64,000 nt of DNA from Psychrobacillus psychrotolerans (GTDB lineage: Bacteria; Bacillota; Bacilli; Bacillales_A; Planococcaceae). Under the pieces are notes generated by a model. The model was not told the origin of the DNA and ran no database searches. It worked only from the letters and a program-made list of their open reading frames with translations. Shown one piece after another: positions 17,670 to 25,948 of the stretch. Where the stretch lies: NCBI RefSeq assembly GCF_900115805.1, contig NZ_FOXU01000003.1, positions 186,001 through 250,000 of the forward strand. Direction: 5' to 3'. A program made the translations under genes and the position numbers. Within the stretch, counting starts at the first letter, position 1, and the number at the start of each line of letters is the position of its first letter.

Positions 17670-18467
17670 GTGAAAGCCCCAATTGGTGTTATAGACTCTG
17701 GAGTTGGTGGATTAACGGTTGCAAAAGAAATTATGCAACTACTACCAAATGAAAAAATAATTTATATTGGTGATACTGCTAGATGCCCGTATGGACCTAG
17801 AACAAGTGAAGAAGTTCGTAAATTTACGTGGCAATTGGCAAATGCTCTTGCGAAGATGAATATTAAAATGCTTGTAATTGCATGCAATACCGCAACTGCA
17901 GTCGCTCTTAATTCGTTAAGTAAGAAGATGCCTTTTCCTGTAATAGGTGTAATTTTCCCAGGAGCTAGAGCGGCGATTAAAGCATCAAAAAGTAATGAAA
18001 TAGTAGTGCTAGGTACAAGCGGTACGATTAAAAGTGGTGCATATGAGGAGGCAATTGCGCATTTAAATTCCTCTAGTAGAGTGATTCCACTCGCATGTCC
18101 CACTTTTGTCCCGCTTGTGGAAAGTAATGAATACGAAGGTGATTTTGCTCGGAATATGGTGATGGAAACATTATCACCATTAAAAAAAGAGCAGTTTGAT
18201 ACTGTCATTTTAGGTTGTACACATTATCCGCTGTTGCAAAAGCATATTGAAGAGGCAGTTGGAGAACATGTGAAGGTACTTTCATCTGCAGAAGAAACTG
18301 CGCATGATGTTCAAGAGTATTTACAATATCATAAATTGAATAATCCGGATCAACAAAAGGAAACACCAATTTTCTACACAACTGGTTCTGTACCTATTTT
18401 TAAGACGATTGTAGAAAAATGGTTAGAAATACCGAATGTAGATATTCGAACAATTTCATTTAAATGA
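17670..18467 (+). CDS. racE: glutamate racemase
   Basis: This 265-residue enzyme makes D-glutamate for peptidoglycan (and for poly-gamma-glutamate in some Bacillus). Both catalytic cysteines are visible, in VIACNTATA and LGCTHYPLL, as is the N-terminal IGVIDSGVGGLTVAKE. It starts with GTG behind TGAGGAAT in the end of the MarR gene. The gene order ysmB-racE-rdgB-ysnB matches B. subtilis. Confidence 0.96.
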   Translation: MKAPIGVIDSGVGGLTVAKEIMQLLPNEKIIYIGDTARCPYGPRTSEEVRKFTWQLANALAKMNIKMLVIACNTATAVALNSLSKKMPFPVIGVIFPGARAAIKASKSNEIVVLGTSGTIKSGAYEEAIAHLNSSSRVIPLACPTFVPLVESNEYEGDFARNMVMETLSPLKKEQFDTVILGCTHYPLLQKHIEEAVGEHVKVLSSAEETAHDVQEYLQYHKLNNPDQQKETPIFYTTGSVPIFKTIVEKWLEIPNVDIRTISFK

Positions 18468-18509
18468 CCCTGTTAGCTTGAGAATCCTCGAATAGCGGGG
18501 TCTTCTTTT
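18466..18509 (+). terminator. terminator after racE
   Basis: GACCC.G.TAG pairs with TAGCGGGGTC, with inner GAATCCTC pairing possible, followed by a T-rich run. The left arm overlaps the racE stop codon. Confidence 0.7.
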
Positions 18510-18597
18510 GCTTATTGGGCGTTATACAAAAGAAGCTAATATCGTGCTACAAGAATGGAAGCTGCTTACAAATTTATAAAAAAGGACGAGATATCAA

Positions 18598-19200
18598 ATG
18601 AAACAGATTATTATAGCTACAAAAAACAAAGGAAAAGCCAAAGACTTTGAAGCATTGTTTAACCCGCTTGGATATGAAGTTAAAACACTCCATGATGTGG
18701 CGGAAGAAATGGATATAGAAGAAACGGGTACGACTTTTGAAGAAAATGCACTATTAAAAGCTACTTCGCTAGCAAACCATTTACAGTCAATGGTTATCGC
18801 AGATGATAGTGGATTAGAAATTGATGCACTAGATGGACGCCCAGGGATCTATTCGGCTCGCTATGCTGGTGAAGAGAAAAGTGATGAAGCAAATATAGAT
18901 AAAGCGCTAAAAGAGCTAGAAGGCACCAAAGAATCAGAAAGAACAGCTCGATTTGTATGTGCAATCGCTGTTGCTTCCCCAAACAAAGAACCTTTCACTG
19001 TCAGAGGGACGTGTGAAGGATTTATAGGGACTGAAAGAAAAGGAACAAATGGATTTGGGTATGACCCAATTTTTTATGTGCCTTCTGAACAAAAAATGAT
19101 GGCGGAACTTACAGCAGAACAAAAAGGAGCTATTTCTCATCGCGGCAATGCAATAAAAAAACTTTCTTTCGTTTTGGAAGATATAATTTCTGAAGGATAG
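18598..19200 (+). CDS. rdgB: XTP/dITP diphosphatase (RdgB/HAM1 family)
   Basis: This 200-residue enzyme hydrolyses non-canonical purine triphosphates (XTP, ITP, dITP) to monophosphates and so keeps them out of nucleic acids. Family motifs are ATKNKGKAKDFE at the N-terminus, VIADDSGLEIDALDGRPG, GTNGFGYDPIFYVP, and ISHRGNA near the C-terminus. AAAGGACGAG precedes the ATG. The phosphodiesterase gene follows with overlapping signals. It is ysnA in B. subtilis. Confidence 0.96.
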   Translation: MKQIIIATKNKGKAKDFEALFNPLGYEVKTLHDVAEEMDIEETGTTFEENALLKATSLANHLQSMVIADDSGLEIDALDGRPGIYSARYAGEEKSDEANIDKALKELEGTKESERTARFVCAIAVASPNKEPFTVRGTCEGFIGTERKGTNGFGYDPIFYVPSEQKMMAELTAEQKGAISHRGNAIKKLSFVLEDIISEG

Positions 19201-19209
19201 GTGAGTAAA

Positions 19210-19707
19210 ATGAAATTGTTGATTATGAGCGATACCCATAGTGCTACCAAAATAATGGAACAGGTAATTGAGCGCCATCAAGGTGAGGTAGATGCAATTA
19301 TCCACTGTGGAGATAGCGAGTTAAATGCGAATTATTTTACTGACAACCCAGTGCATATTGTTCGTGGTAATTGTGATATAGACGATCGTTTTCCTTTAGA
19401 GGATTTATTTCCGGTTGAGGATACTAAAGTATTAGTCGTTCATGGTCATAAATACAATGTGAAATCTACTTTAATGCCACTATTTTATCGAGCGCAAGAG
19501 GTACAAGCATCGGTCGTGTGCTTTGGACATTCGCATTTATTAGGAGCAGAAATGCAGCAAGGTATTCTATTTATCAATCCAGGCAGTCTTCAGCAACCCC
19601 GTGGACGGAAAGAAAAGAGCTACGCAATTGCTGAGAGAAATGAGGAAATTTGGACCGTTTTGTTTTATTCGGATGAACATAAATTGCTTGAAAAAGTTAT
19701 TTTATAA
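19210..19707 (+). CDS. ysnB: YfcE/YsnB-type metallophosphoesterase
   Basis: This 165-residue calcineurin-like phosphoesterase shows the metal-site series LIMSDTHS, HCGDSE, RGNCD, VVHGHK and FGHSH in the expected order. The ATG at 19210 gives the usual MKLLIMSDTHS start with AGGTGAG upstream; a GTG at 19201 abutting the rdgB stop is possible and adds three residues. E. coli YfcE hydrolyses phosphodiesters in vitro, but the physiological substrate is unknown. It is cotranscribed with rdgB. Confidence 0.9.
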   Translation: MKLLIMSDTHSATKIMEQVIERHQGEVDAIIHCGDSELNANYFTDNPVHIVRGNCDIDDRFPLEDLFPVEDTKVLVVHGHKYNVKSTLMPLFYRAQEVQASVVCFGHSHLLGAEMQQGILFINPGSLQQPRGRKEKSYAIAERNEEIWTVLFYSDEHKLLEKVIL

Positions 19708-19723
19708 TTTTTTTGAAATAGTA

Positions 19724-19752
19724 TTGACTTAACTTCATTATCATTATATAAT
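19724..19752 (+). promoter_or_regulatory. promoter of the first tRNA-Arg gene
   Basis: TTGACT, exactly 17 bases, TATAAT. It is 40 bases upstream of the tRNA and close to the sigma-A consensus, as expected for a tRNA promoter. Confidence 0.85.
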
Positions 19753-19792
19753 AAATCTTGTCTTTCCTATCAGTTTAGGTGGGGGAGTACTT

Positions 19793-19866
<74 letters not shown>

Positions 19867-19904
19867 TAATATTTTAGAGTAGAAATACATAGTAAATAGA
19901 ATTT

Positions 19905-19950
19905 GGGATTAAGTCAGGACTACGGTCCAAGAGACTTGATCCCTTTTTTT
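19905..19950 (+). terminator. terminator of the tRNA-Arg gene (intact copy)
   Basis: GGGATTAAGTC pairs with GACTTGATCCC (one G-T wobble), with an inner GGAC/GTCC hairpin, and seven T follow. A 46-base copy with five changes lies at 23972-24017. Confidence 0.88.
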
Positions 19951-20456
19951 ATCTCACTTATTTTATGCTAAGTAAAATATGGTATTATCTTTCAATTGAA
20001 TGGAGATTTTTTTGTTATGACAAAAATTAAGATCGTTTGATGTGAATATTGGTTTAGCTAGTATTATGTTATTTCACGATCAAACGGTAAACAGAGGGTT
20101 AATTCAAGAATAATTGATAAAGCATCGGTAGTCATAATTAGTAAAAAAATTGGTAACTGGTAACAATATTTAAGCTGGAATAGTCTTTATGGAAACAAAA
20201 ATTCGTACGCTTAATAAATGGGACGACGATCATTTTCTTAAAATAGTGTATTTATTTTTTTAATATTAGTATTGGAGGAACTAATATGAGTTGAGCTTCA
20301 TATACTTAAAAGATAAAAATGTACTTTCCAAACATCATTAACAAATAGTTTGCTTTTTTTTAGTCTAAAAGTTTCCTTAGGGAAAGAATATTGCGTAAAG
20401 AAAATTGCCCTTGTGCAAATTTCGAGTATTAAACATTAGCGTAGGAGGGGTTATTT
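19951..20456. other. non-coding 0.5 kb spacer between tRNA-Arg and the manganese transporter
   Basis: No convincing gene is present. An inverted repeat of about 14 bp (20032-20046 with 20074-20087) surrounds a 26-base loop. At 20271-20294 a good GGAGG precedes ATG-AGT-TGA, a start codon followed almost at once by a stop, which looks like the remains of a lost gene. The MntR-like box at 20372 lies near the right end. Overall it reads as decayed sequence. Confidence 0.6.
20372..20385 (+). promoter_or_regulatory. MntR-like operator
   Basis: TTTCCTTAGGGAAA is a near-perfect palindrome that resembles the CCTTAAGGAAA core of known Bacillus MntR sites. It lies 71 bases before the ATPase gene of a manganese-type transporter, with mntR itself just downstream. 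Manganese-loaded MntR would repress here. The promoter hexamers are not clear. Confidence 0.6.
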
Positions 20457-21200
20457 GTGAAGACAGCCATTGCTGTAAAAGAATTATATGTGTCCTACTT
20501 CGGTAGCGAGGCTTTGAAAAATGTCAGTTTCACAGTTGAAGAAGGAAAGTTAGTAGGTATTATTGGACCAAATGGTGCAGGAAAGTCGACATTATTAAAA
20601 GCGTTATTAAACCTTATTCAAAAGGAAAAAGGTGAGGTTGCTATTCTAGGTAAGACGATTAAGGAAATGAGGACAAAAGTAGCTTATGTTCCACAACGAA
20701 GCAGCATTGACTGGGATTTTCCTATTACTGTTTTTGATACCGTGCTACTCGGCACATATCCAAAATTAGGTGTATTTAAACGCCCGAAGAAAATAGACAA
20801 AGCGTTTGCATATGAATGTTTGGAAAAAGTAGGAATGACAGAATTTCGCAATCGGCAAATTGGAGAACTCTCTGGTGGTCAACAACAAAGAGTGTTTCTT
20901 GCAAGAGCATTGGCACAAGAGCCTGAAATCTATTTACTTGATGAACCATTTGTTGGTGTCGATGTTACGAGTGAAGAAACGATTATATTGATATTGAAGC
21001 AACTTCGTGATCTTGGAAAAACCGTTGTTGTCGTTCATCATGATTTAAGAAAAGCCAAGGAATATTTCAATGAACTAATCCTTTTGAACAAAGAACTCAT
21101 TGACTTCGGAGTGGTTGAGAAAGTTATTCAACCAGAAGTACTAGAAAAGGCTTATAACATTCAATTTTCCCCTTTGACAAATCTGGAGGCGAAAGCATGA
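20457..21200 (+). CDS. mntB: manganese/metal ABC transporter ATP-binding protein
   Basis: This 247-residue ABC ATPase has Walker A GPNGAGKST (about residue 35), Q-loop VPQRSSIDWDFP, signature LSGGQQQR, Walker B YLLDEPFVG and an H-switch VVHHD. The DWDFP motif is typical of the zinc/manganese (cluster 9) transporters. It starts with GTG behind GTAGGAGGGG. The permease gene overlaps its last four bases. Gene order here is ATPase-permease-binding protein, unlike B. subtilis mntABCD, which starts with the binding protein. Confidence 0.92.
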   Translation: MKTAIAVKELYVSYFGSEALKNVSFTVEEGKLVGIIGPNGAGKSTLLKALLNLIQKEKGEVAILGKTIKEMRTKVAYVPQRSSIDWDFPITVFDTVLLGTYPKLGVFKRPKKIDKAFAYECLEKVGMTEFRNRQIGELSGGQQQRVFLARALAQEPEIYLLDEPFVGVDVTSEETIILILKQLRDLGKTVVVVHHDLRKAKEYFNELILLNKELIDFGVVEKVIQPEVLEKAYNIQFSPLTNLEAKA

Positions 21201-22060
21201 TAAATTTTATTGATGCACTTATGTATTATGGCTTTTTACAAAAAGCACTTACTACCTCCATTATGGTAGGTGTTATTTGCGGGGTGATCGGTTGTTTTAT
21301 TATTTTGAGAGGGATGGCTCTGATGGGAGATGCGATTTCTCATGCCGTACTACCAGGTGTTGCGTTGTCCTATATGCTTGGTATTAACTTCTTTTTTGGA
21401 GCTGTATTTACCGGGGTGTTGACCTCACTTGGTATTGGTTTTATAAGTCAGAACAGTCGGATTAAAAATGATGTTTCTATTGGAATTATGTTCACTGCTG
21501 CATTTGCGTCTGGGATTATTATGATTACACTTATGAAAAGTAGTACGGATTTGTATCATATTTTATTCGGAAACGTCCTTGCGGTTCGACCATCGGAAAT
21601 GTGGTCAACATTGCTTATCGGAATTTTTGTTATAGTATGCGTGTATGCCTTTTACAAAGAACTGCTTGTCAGTTCGTTCGATTCAACTATGGCAGCGGCA
21701 TATGGGTTACCAACAAGAGTTATTCATTATTTCTTAATGACACTTTTGACATTGGTAACAGTTGCTTCCCTCCAAACAGTTGGGATTGTGCTTGTTGTAG
21801 CAATGCTCATCACTCCAGCTGCGGCTGCATACTTGTTGACAAATCGTCTTTGGGTTATGCTCTACCTCTCGGCTGGTATCGGAGTGTTATCGTCCATATT
21901 AGGATTGTATTTCAGCTATACCTATAATTTAGCATCAGGTGCCGCAATAGTGCTTGCAGCCACAGTACTATTTATTCTTGCATTTGTATTTTCACCAAAA
22001 AAAGGCTTGGTGTGGCGTGCTATTAAGAACATTAGAAAAAGAGAAATGCTATCTCGTTAA
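21197..22060 (+). CDS. mntC: manganese/metal ABC transporter permease
   Basis: This 287-residue protein has eight or nine hydrophobic helices and the ABC-3 family pattern (GVICGVIGCFIILRGMALMGDAISHAVLPG and LQTVGIVLVVAMLITPAAAAYLL in pieces along the chain). It forms the membrane channel, presumably as a homodimer since only one permease gene is present, where B. subtilis has two. It overlaps the ATPase gene (ATGA) and lies 22 bases before the binding-protein gene. Confidence 0.92.
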   Translation: MINFIDALMYYGFLQKALTTSIMVGVICGVIGCFIILRGMALMGDAISHAVLPGVALSYMLGINFFFGAVFTGVLTSLGIGFISQNSRIKNDVSIGIMFTAAFASGIIMITLMKSSTDLYHILFGNVLAVRPSEMWSTLLIGIFVIVCVYAFYKELLVSSFDSTMAAAYGLPTRVIHYFLMTLLTLVTVASLQTVGIVLVVAMLITPAAAAYLLTNRLWVMLYLSAGIGVLSSILGLYFSYTYNLASGAAIVLAATVLFILAFVFSPKKGLVWRAIKNIRKREMLSR

Positions 22061-22082
22061 TAATATAAAATGGAGGATATAG

Positions 22083-23027
22083 ATGAAATTTTTTAAAATT
22101 TTACCATTTATTATGAGTCTTGCCTTGGTGTTCTTTCTTGCAGCCTGTGGAAAAGAATCCGTGAATTCAGTGAAAGATAAAAATGATAAAATTCACGTTA
22201 TTGCCACGTACTCAATTATCTACGATATCGTGAAGAATGTTGGTGGGAATCGTGTAGAAGTTCATACCTTGGCTCCAGTTGGTTCTAATCCACACGAATA
22301 TGATCCACTTCCAAAGGATGTACAACTAACAACGGATGCAGATGCGGTCTTTTACAATGGTCTAAATTTAGAAGGAGGGAACTCCTGGTTTGAAAAGTTG
22401 TTGCTTACTGCAGGTAAAACGGGAATTGAGGCACCGGTATTTCGTTTAAGTGAAGGAGTAGAGCCGAAACATTTGACATCCAAGGGAAAAGAATCAGAAG
22501 AAGATCCGCATGCATGGTTAGACGTTCGTAATGGTATTAAGTATGCCCAGAATGTGAAAAATGGGTTGATAAAAGTCGACCCAGAACATGCCGATGTTTA
22601 TGAAAAAAATGCGAAAGAATATATCTTGAAGCTGGAGAAACTACATCAGGAGGCTGTTAAACGTTTTAGTAAAATTCCCCAAGAGCAACGACTATTGATT
22701 ACAAGCGAAGGGGCATTTAAATATTTCTCTGAAGCATATGGTTTTGAAGCTGCCTACATTTGGGAAATTAACGCAGAAAACCAAGGGTCACCTGAGCAAG
22801 TAAAGGCTGTTGTTGATTTTATCCGTTCGAAAACAAACCCTGTCTTATTTGTTGAAACAAGTTTAGACCCTCGTAGCATGGAAATGGTTTCTAATGAAAC
22901 CGGAGTACCGATTTTTGGGAAGATTTTTACTGACTCCATTGGTAAACCAGGGGAGGACGGAGACACCTATATAAAAATGATGGAATGGAATATTGATATT
23001 ATTTTAAGTGGATTAACAGAAAAATAA
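22083..23027 (+). CDS. mntA: manganese-type solute-binding lipoprotein
   Basis: This 314-residue cluster A-I binding protein has a lipoprotein signal ending in the lipobox LAAC. Four likely metal ligands are visible, in SNPHEYDP (His), EDPHAWLD (His), ITSEGAFKYF (Glu) and FTDSIG (Asp). His-His-Glu-Asp is the manganese/iron set of PsaA/MtsA-type proteins, whereas zinc-specific proteins have a third His, so manganese is the better call. There is no His-rich loop, which also argues against zinc. TGGAGGAT precedes the ATG. Confidence 0.9.
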   Translation: MKFFKILPFIMSLALVFFLAACGKESVNSVKDKNDKIHVIATYSIIYDIVKNVGGNRVEVHTLAPVGSNPHEYDPLPKDVQLTTDADAVFYNGLNLEGGNSWFEKLLLTAGKTGIEAPVFRLSEGVEPKHLTSKGKESEEDPHAWLDVRNGIKYAQNVKNGLIKVDPEHADVYEKNAKEYILKLEKLHQEAVKRFSKIPQEQRLLITSEGAFKYFSEAYGFEAAYIWEINAENQGSPEQVKAVVDFIRSKTNPVLFVETSLDPRSMEMVSNETGVPIFGKIFTDSIGKPGEDGDTYIKMMEWNIDIILSGLTEK

Positions 23028-23151
23028 AAAATAAGCATATGAAAATATATTGATATGATTTCCGTACAAGGGACAATTAATTTATAGTTTCAAAAAGAAA
23101 TCATACAATAGAGTGAAATTTTGATGGTGCAATTGTAAAGGAGGGCCTGTA

Positions 23152-23577
23152 TTGCCGACACCAAGCATGGAGGATTATCTTGAAGAAATTTATTTGCTCA
23201 TCGAAAGTAAGGGCTACGCGCGAGTTTCAGATATAGCCGAGGCTATGTCGGTTAATCCTTCATCAGTCACAAAAATGGTTCAAAGACTCGATAAAGGGGG
23301 ATATTTAGTCTACGAAAAATATAAACCCTTAATATTAACTCTAAAAGGAACCGATATGGGGAAACGTCTAGTACACCTACACGAATTGTTAGAAAGATTT
23401 TTAAGAATTATTGGGGTTAATGAAGAAAATATATATAAGGATGTTGAAGGAATCGAGCATCATATGAGTAAGAGTTCTATAATAAAAATTGAAAATCTTG
23501 TTCAATATTTCGAAGAAGATTCCACACGACTTGAAGAGCTGAATGAGATTCGGAAGATATCAGATTTTACTCAATAA
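23152..23577 (+). CDS. mntR: manganese-responsive regulator MntR (DtxR family)
   Basis: This 141-residue protein is very close to B. subtilis MntR ([39 protein letters not shown]). The metal ligands are in place: Asp8, Glu11, a His in the [10 protein letters not shown] helix, and Glu/His in VEGIEHH. It has the winged helix plus dimer domain and no SH3 domain. It starts with TTG eight bases after AAAGGAGG. It sits directly after its likely target transporter rather than at a separate locus. Confidence 0.95.
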   Translation: MPTPSMEDYLEEIYLLIESKGYARVSDIAEAMSVNPSSVTKMVQRLDKGGYLVYEKYKPLILTLKGTDMGKRLVHLHELLERFLRIIGVNEENIYKDVEGIEHHMSKSSIIKIENLVQYFEEDSTRLEELNEIRKISDFTQ

Positions 23578-24169
23578 GCTCTGTAGCTTTAATATTCCGA
23601 TAGAACAAAATGCCCAGTTATTTCCAGGTTAAAAGTACTCGATTAAAATGTTGCACATTATATAAGAAGTACTGGGTTATTAATGAAATAACCCTTACCC
23701 GTGACTTTTTGGAATTAGTTTTAGTTTTAGATATGGGAGTATTTTTGATAGCTTTGGATTTATCTGTTTTTCTTAATAGTTAAAAATACAAAATTTGTAA
23801 ATAGAGTGCAAGACAAGATATAATTGTTCATCGGGTTCATATATTTAAAAATAAATAAATCTAAATATAGAATTAAACTATAAACCCTAGTAAAATCAAC
23901 TTTCAGCGAATACTTATAAGTATACATGGGACATATGTAAATAGGTGGAAATAGGGGTTTGTAATTAGGAAGGGATTATGTCAGGGCTTCGGTCCAAGTG
24001 ACTTGAACCCTTTTTTTATTTCTAACATTTTATAAAAAGTAACTCAATCATAGTCGAAATGCTATAATTGGATTAAGAATCCATTGAAATGAAATGATGT
24101 ACATTAAGAATAGTAACGGGTTTTACTGTGAGATTTGAATTGGACTGTATTATAGGGAGTGTAGAATAA
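23578..24169. other. non-coding 0.6 kb spacer between mntR and the HNH gene
   Basis: No gene is supported. It holds a GGGTTAT/ATAACCC hairpin at 23674-23694 without a T tract, a 14-bp perfect palindrome ATACTTATAAGTAT at 23910-23923, and immediately after that the degraded copy of the tRNA-Arg 3' end and terminator (23927-24017). Confidence 0.6.
23927..24017 (+). repeat. degraded direct copy of the tRNA-Arg 3' end and its terminator
   Basis: TGGGACATA at 23927-23935 equals the last six tRNA bases plus the flank at 19860-19868. The 46 bases at 23972-24017 match the tRNA terminator at 19905-19950 at 41 positions, and the distance between the two blocks is the same (45 bases) in both copies. 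The sequence between them is only loosely similar. The terminator stem is broken by the changes, so this looks like a relic. It brackets the manganese cassette in direct orientation. Confidence 0.7.
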
Positions 24170-25087
24170 ATGCAAAGCTTTGTTGTCATGCAAGGAGAAA
24201 CATATCAAGTGGAAAGAGAACTAGGTATTATCACATCTCCACAAAAAGATAGTGGAGGCCAAGAACCTCATTCTTGGCTAAGGATGAAGGAGATAAACGT
24301 CGGGGACAGAATCTTTCATTATGTCAAAGGTTATATTGTGGCAATTAGTGTGGCTAAAACGGATTGTCATGTAATATCTAAAACGTTAGATATAGAAAGT
24401 CAAAAGAACACGTCTGATAACGACTATCTAGTAGAGCTGGATTACTATGAATTAGAAGAGCCTCTAAATGTACTATCAAACTTTCATGAGATATCACCAC
24501 TGCTTCCGATTAAGTATTCACCTTTTCAACAAGATGGTAATGGAAACCCAGGCTATTTATATCCATGTAATGAGCAACTTGTAATAAAATTACTAGAACT
24601 TATTAGTGATCTAAACATATACCGTGTAGATGTGGAGCAACTGGAATTAGCCATTGGAACTGTACGTCGAACCGAGCATAATAACTTTATTCCCATGATT
24701 GCGGAAATGGAATCTGAAGTTAAATTAATGATTCGAAAAGGTCATGAAAAGTTTAGGAAAGACTTATTACCATTATGGGCGAATAAATGTGCTTTGTGCG
24801 ATATTGAATTACCTATTTTACTTCAAGCAAGTCACTCTAAACCATGGAAAGATAGTACTCATATTGAAAGGATAAATCCTTTTAATGGTATACTCCTTTG
24901 TTGTAATCATGATGCTTTATATAGTAAAGGATATATTGCGTTCGATGGACAAGGCAGATTACATATATCCTCCTCCATTCCAGAAGAAGATTATTTAATA
25001 TACAATATCTCACCTAAAAAGAAAATTGCTCGATATGAAGAGAACAAGCCATATTTCAAGTGGCATCTAAAGAATATATTTAGTTAG
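24170..25087 (+). CDS. HNH endonuclease with PUA/EVE-like N-terminal domain, putative modification-dependent nuclease
   Basis: This is a 305-residue, two-part protein. Residues 1 to about 145 look like a PUA/EVE-type barrel (FVVMQGETYQVERELG, SWLRMKEINVGDRIFHYV, KGYIVAISVAK, then NPGYLYPCNEQ), the fold that reads modified bases in type IV restriction enzymes. From Cys207 there is an HNH_2-type nuclease: CALC, ASHSKPW (His222), NPFNGILLC and CNHDALYSKGYI. Zinc-knuckle and catalytic residues look intact. It stands alone between a relic tRNA end and a second tRNA-Arg gene, a typical place for a defence gene. Function is inferred from domain order; a role in other DNA processing is possible. Confidence 0.75.
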   Translation: MQSFVVMQGETYQVERELGIITSPQKDSGGQEPHSWLRMKEINVGDRIFHYVKGYIVAISVAKTDCHVISKTLDIESQKNTSDNDYLVELDYYELEEPLNVLSNFHEISPLLPIKYSPFQQDGNGNPGYLYPCNEQLVIKLLELISDLNIYRVDVEQLELAIGTVRRTEHNNFIPMIAEMESEVKLMIRKGHEKFRKDLLPLWANKCALCDIELPILLQASHSKPWKDSTHIERINPFNGILLCCNHDALYSKGYIAFDGQGRLHISSSIPEEDYLIYNISPKKKIARYEENKPYFKWHLKNIFS

Positions 25088-25090
25088 AAA

Positions 25091-25120
25091 AAAAGAAGTC
25101 CAATTTTGGACTTCTTTTTT
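25091..25120. terminator. bidirectional terminator between the HNH gene and the inverted tRNA-Arg
   Basis: AAAAGAAGTCCAA and a matching TTGGACTTCTTTT form a near-perfect stem with A and T runs on both sides, so it can end both the HNH transcript and the opposite-strand tRNA. Confidence 0.9.
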
Positions 25121-25129
25121 GTTATTGTA

Positions 25130-25203
<74 letters not shown>

Positions 25204-25463
25204 CTGTATTACCCAAATAGGGTGCATGATTATTGTACTTATGTATTTAAGATTCGATCATACTAATTTACGCACCGAAATTACCTACCTTCGTATCTTA
25301 TCACCAAAACCAATTTGAGGGAAGTAATTTTTTTAAAAAGTAGTCCATTACCTCATTATTATTGGGTGGAGGAAAAAATGGGACTACAATGCCTCTGAAA
25401 AAAGACCTCTATTAAAAGAACCTTAACTTTCATAGATATGTACAATAAAATAAAGAATTTTAG
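25204..25463. other. spacer with a hairpin that would hide a ribosome binding site
   Basis: Within this non-coding stretch, GTAGTCCATT (25340-25349) pairs with AAT.GGGACTAC (25377-25387), and CCTC (25351) with GAGG (25369). The loop holds GGGTGGAGG, followed by ATG and only five more codons. It may be a leader-peptide element or the remains of a gene. Nothing else is recognisable. Confidence 0.4.
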
Positions 25464-25488
25464 GTTTAATTCATTTCTTTATGGGAAT
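25464..25488 (+). promoter_or_regulatory. sigma-B-type promoter of the KGG stress-protein gene
   Basis: GTTTAA, 13 bases, GGGAAT fits the general-stress sigma-B consensus GTTTAA-N12/15-GGGWAT. It is 52 bases before the ATG. Confidence 0.75.
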
Positions 25489-25539
25489 GTAAGGAGTGAG
25501 CCTAAAAAACTCGAAAATATTAAAGGAGGAATTATAAAA

Positions 25540-25773
25540 ATGCCAAACAACCAGGACAATCGCAACAAAAACAGTAATCCAAATAGGTCAGTTAATGATG
25601 CGGGACATAACGGCGGGGAAGCAACCTCCAATAATCAAGACTATAAGTTTTATGAAGAATTAGGTCGTAAGGGCGGAGAAGCTCGGAAAAGACCAATTGA
25701 GATTGATGATAGTGTTTTTGAGGAAGCTGAAAGAGAAAACAAACAAAGAGATGCAGACAAATATAATTTTTAA
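25540..25773 (+). CDS. KGG-repeat general stress protein (GsiB/YciG-like)
   Basis: This 77-residue, highly hydrophilic protein has two KGG-type units (DAGHNGGEATS and ELGRKGGEARKR) within an N/Q/R/E-rich chain. Such short stress-induced proteins resemble plant group-5 LEA proteins and B. subtilis GsiB and are thought to protect against drying or osmotic stress. The ATG at 25540 has AAAGGAGG at good spacing; an upstream in-frame ATG at 25438 precedes the promoter and is rejected. The sigma-B-type promoter agrees with this role. Confidence 0.85.
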   Translation: MPNNQDNRNKNSNPNRSVNDAGHNGGEATSNNQDYKFYEELGRKGGEARKRPIEIDDSVFEEAERENKQRDADKYNF

Positions 25774-25811
25774 TAATCATAATTACTGAAATTGAAAATA
25801 CAATTTAGGCG

Positions 25812-25845
25812 ATGCACAAAGTCCATTTGGCTTTGTGCATTTTTA
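25812..25845 (+). terminator. terminator of the KGG gene
   Basis: ATGCACAAAG and CTTTGTGCAT form a perfect 10-bp stem with a 9-base loop, followed by TTTTAT. Confidence 0.85.
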
Positions 25846-25865
25846 TATTTTCTTAAACTTTTCAA

Positions 25866-25894
25866 TTGAAATTAGATCCCTATTGTTCTATAGT
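25866..25894 (+). promoter_or_regulatory. sigma-A promoter of the HELGH protein gene
   Basis: TTGAAA, 17 bases, TATAGT, ending 54 bases before the ATG at 25949. Confidence 0.65.
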
Positions 25895-25948
25895 GTATCT
25901 TGTTGAAAGAGTAAAACCAGACAGAGCAAGGAGCAGTTAAAAAGATAA

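Noticed and set aside
20286-20294. ATG-AGT-TGA behind a good GGAGG site
   Set aside because: Two codons only; recorded as a possible relic, not a gene.
23674-23694. GGGTTAT/ATAACCC hairpin after mntR as a terminator
   Set aside because: No T tract follows and it is about 100 bases from the stop.
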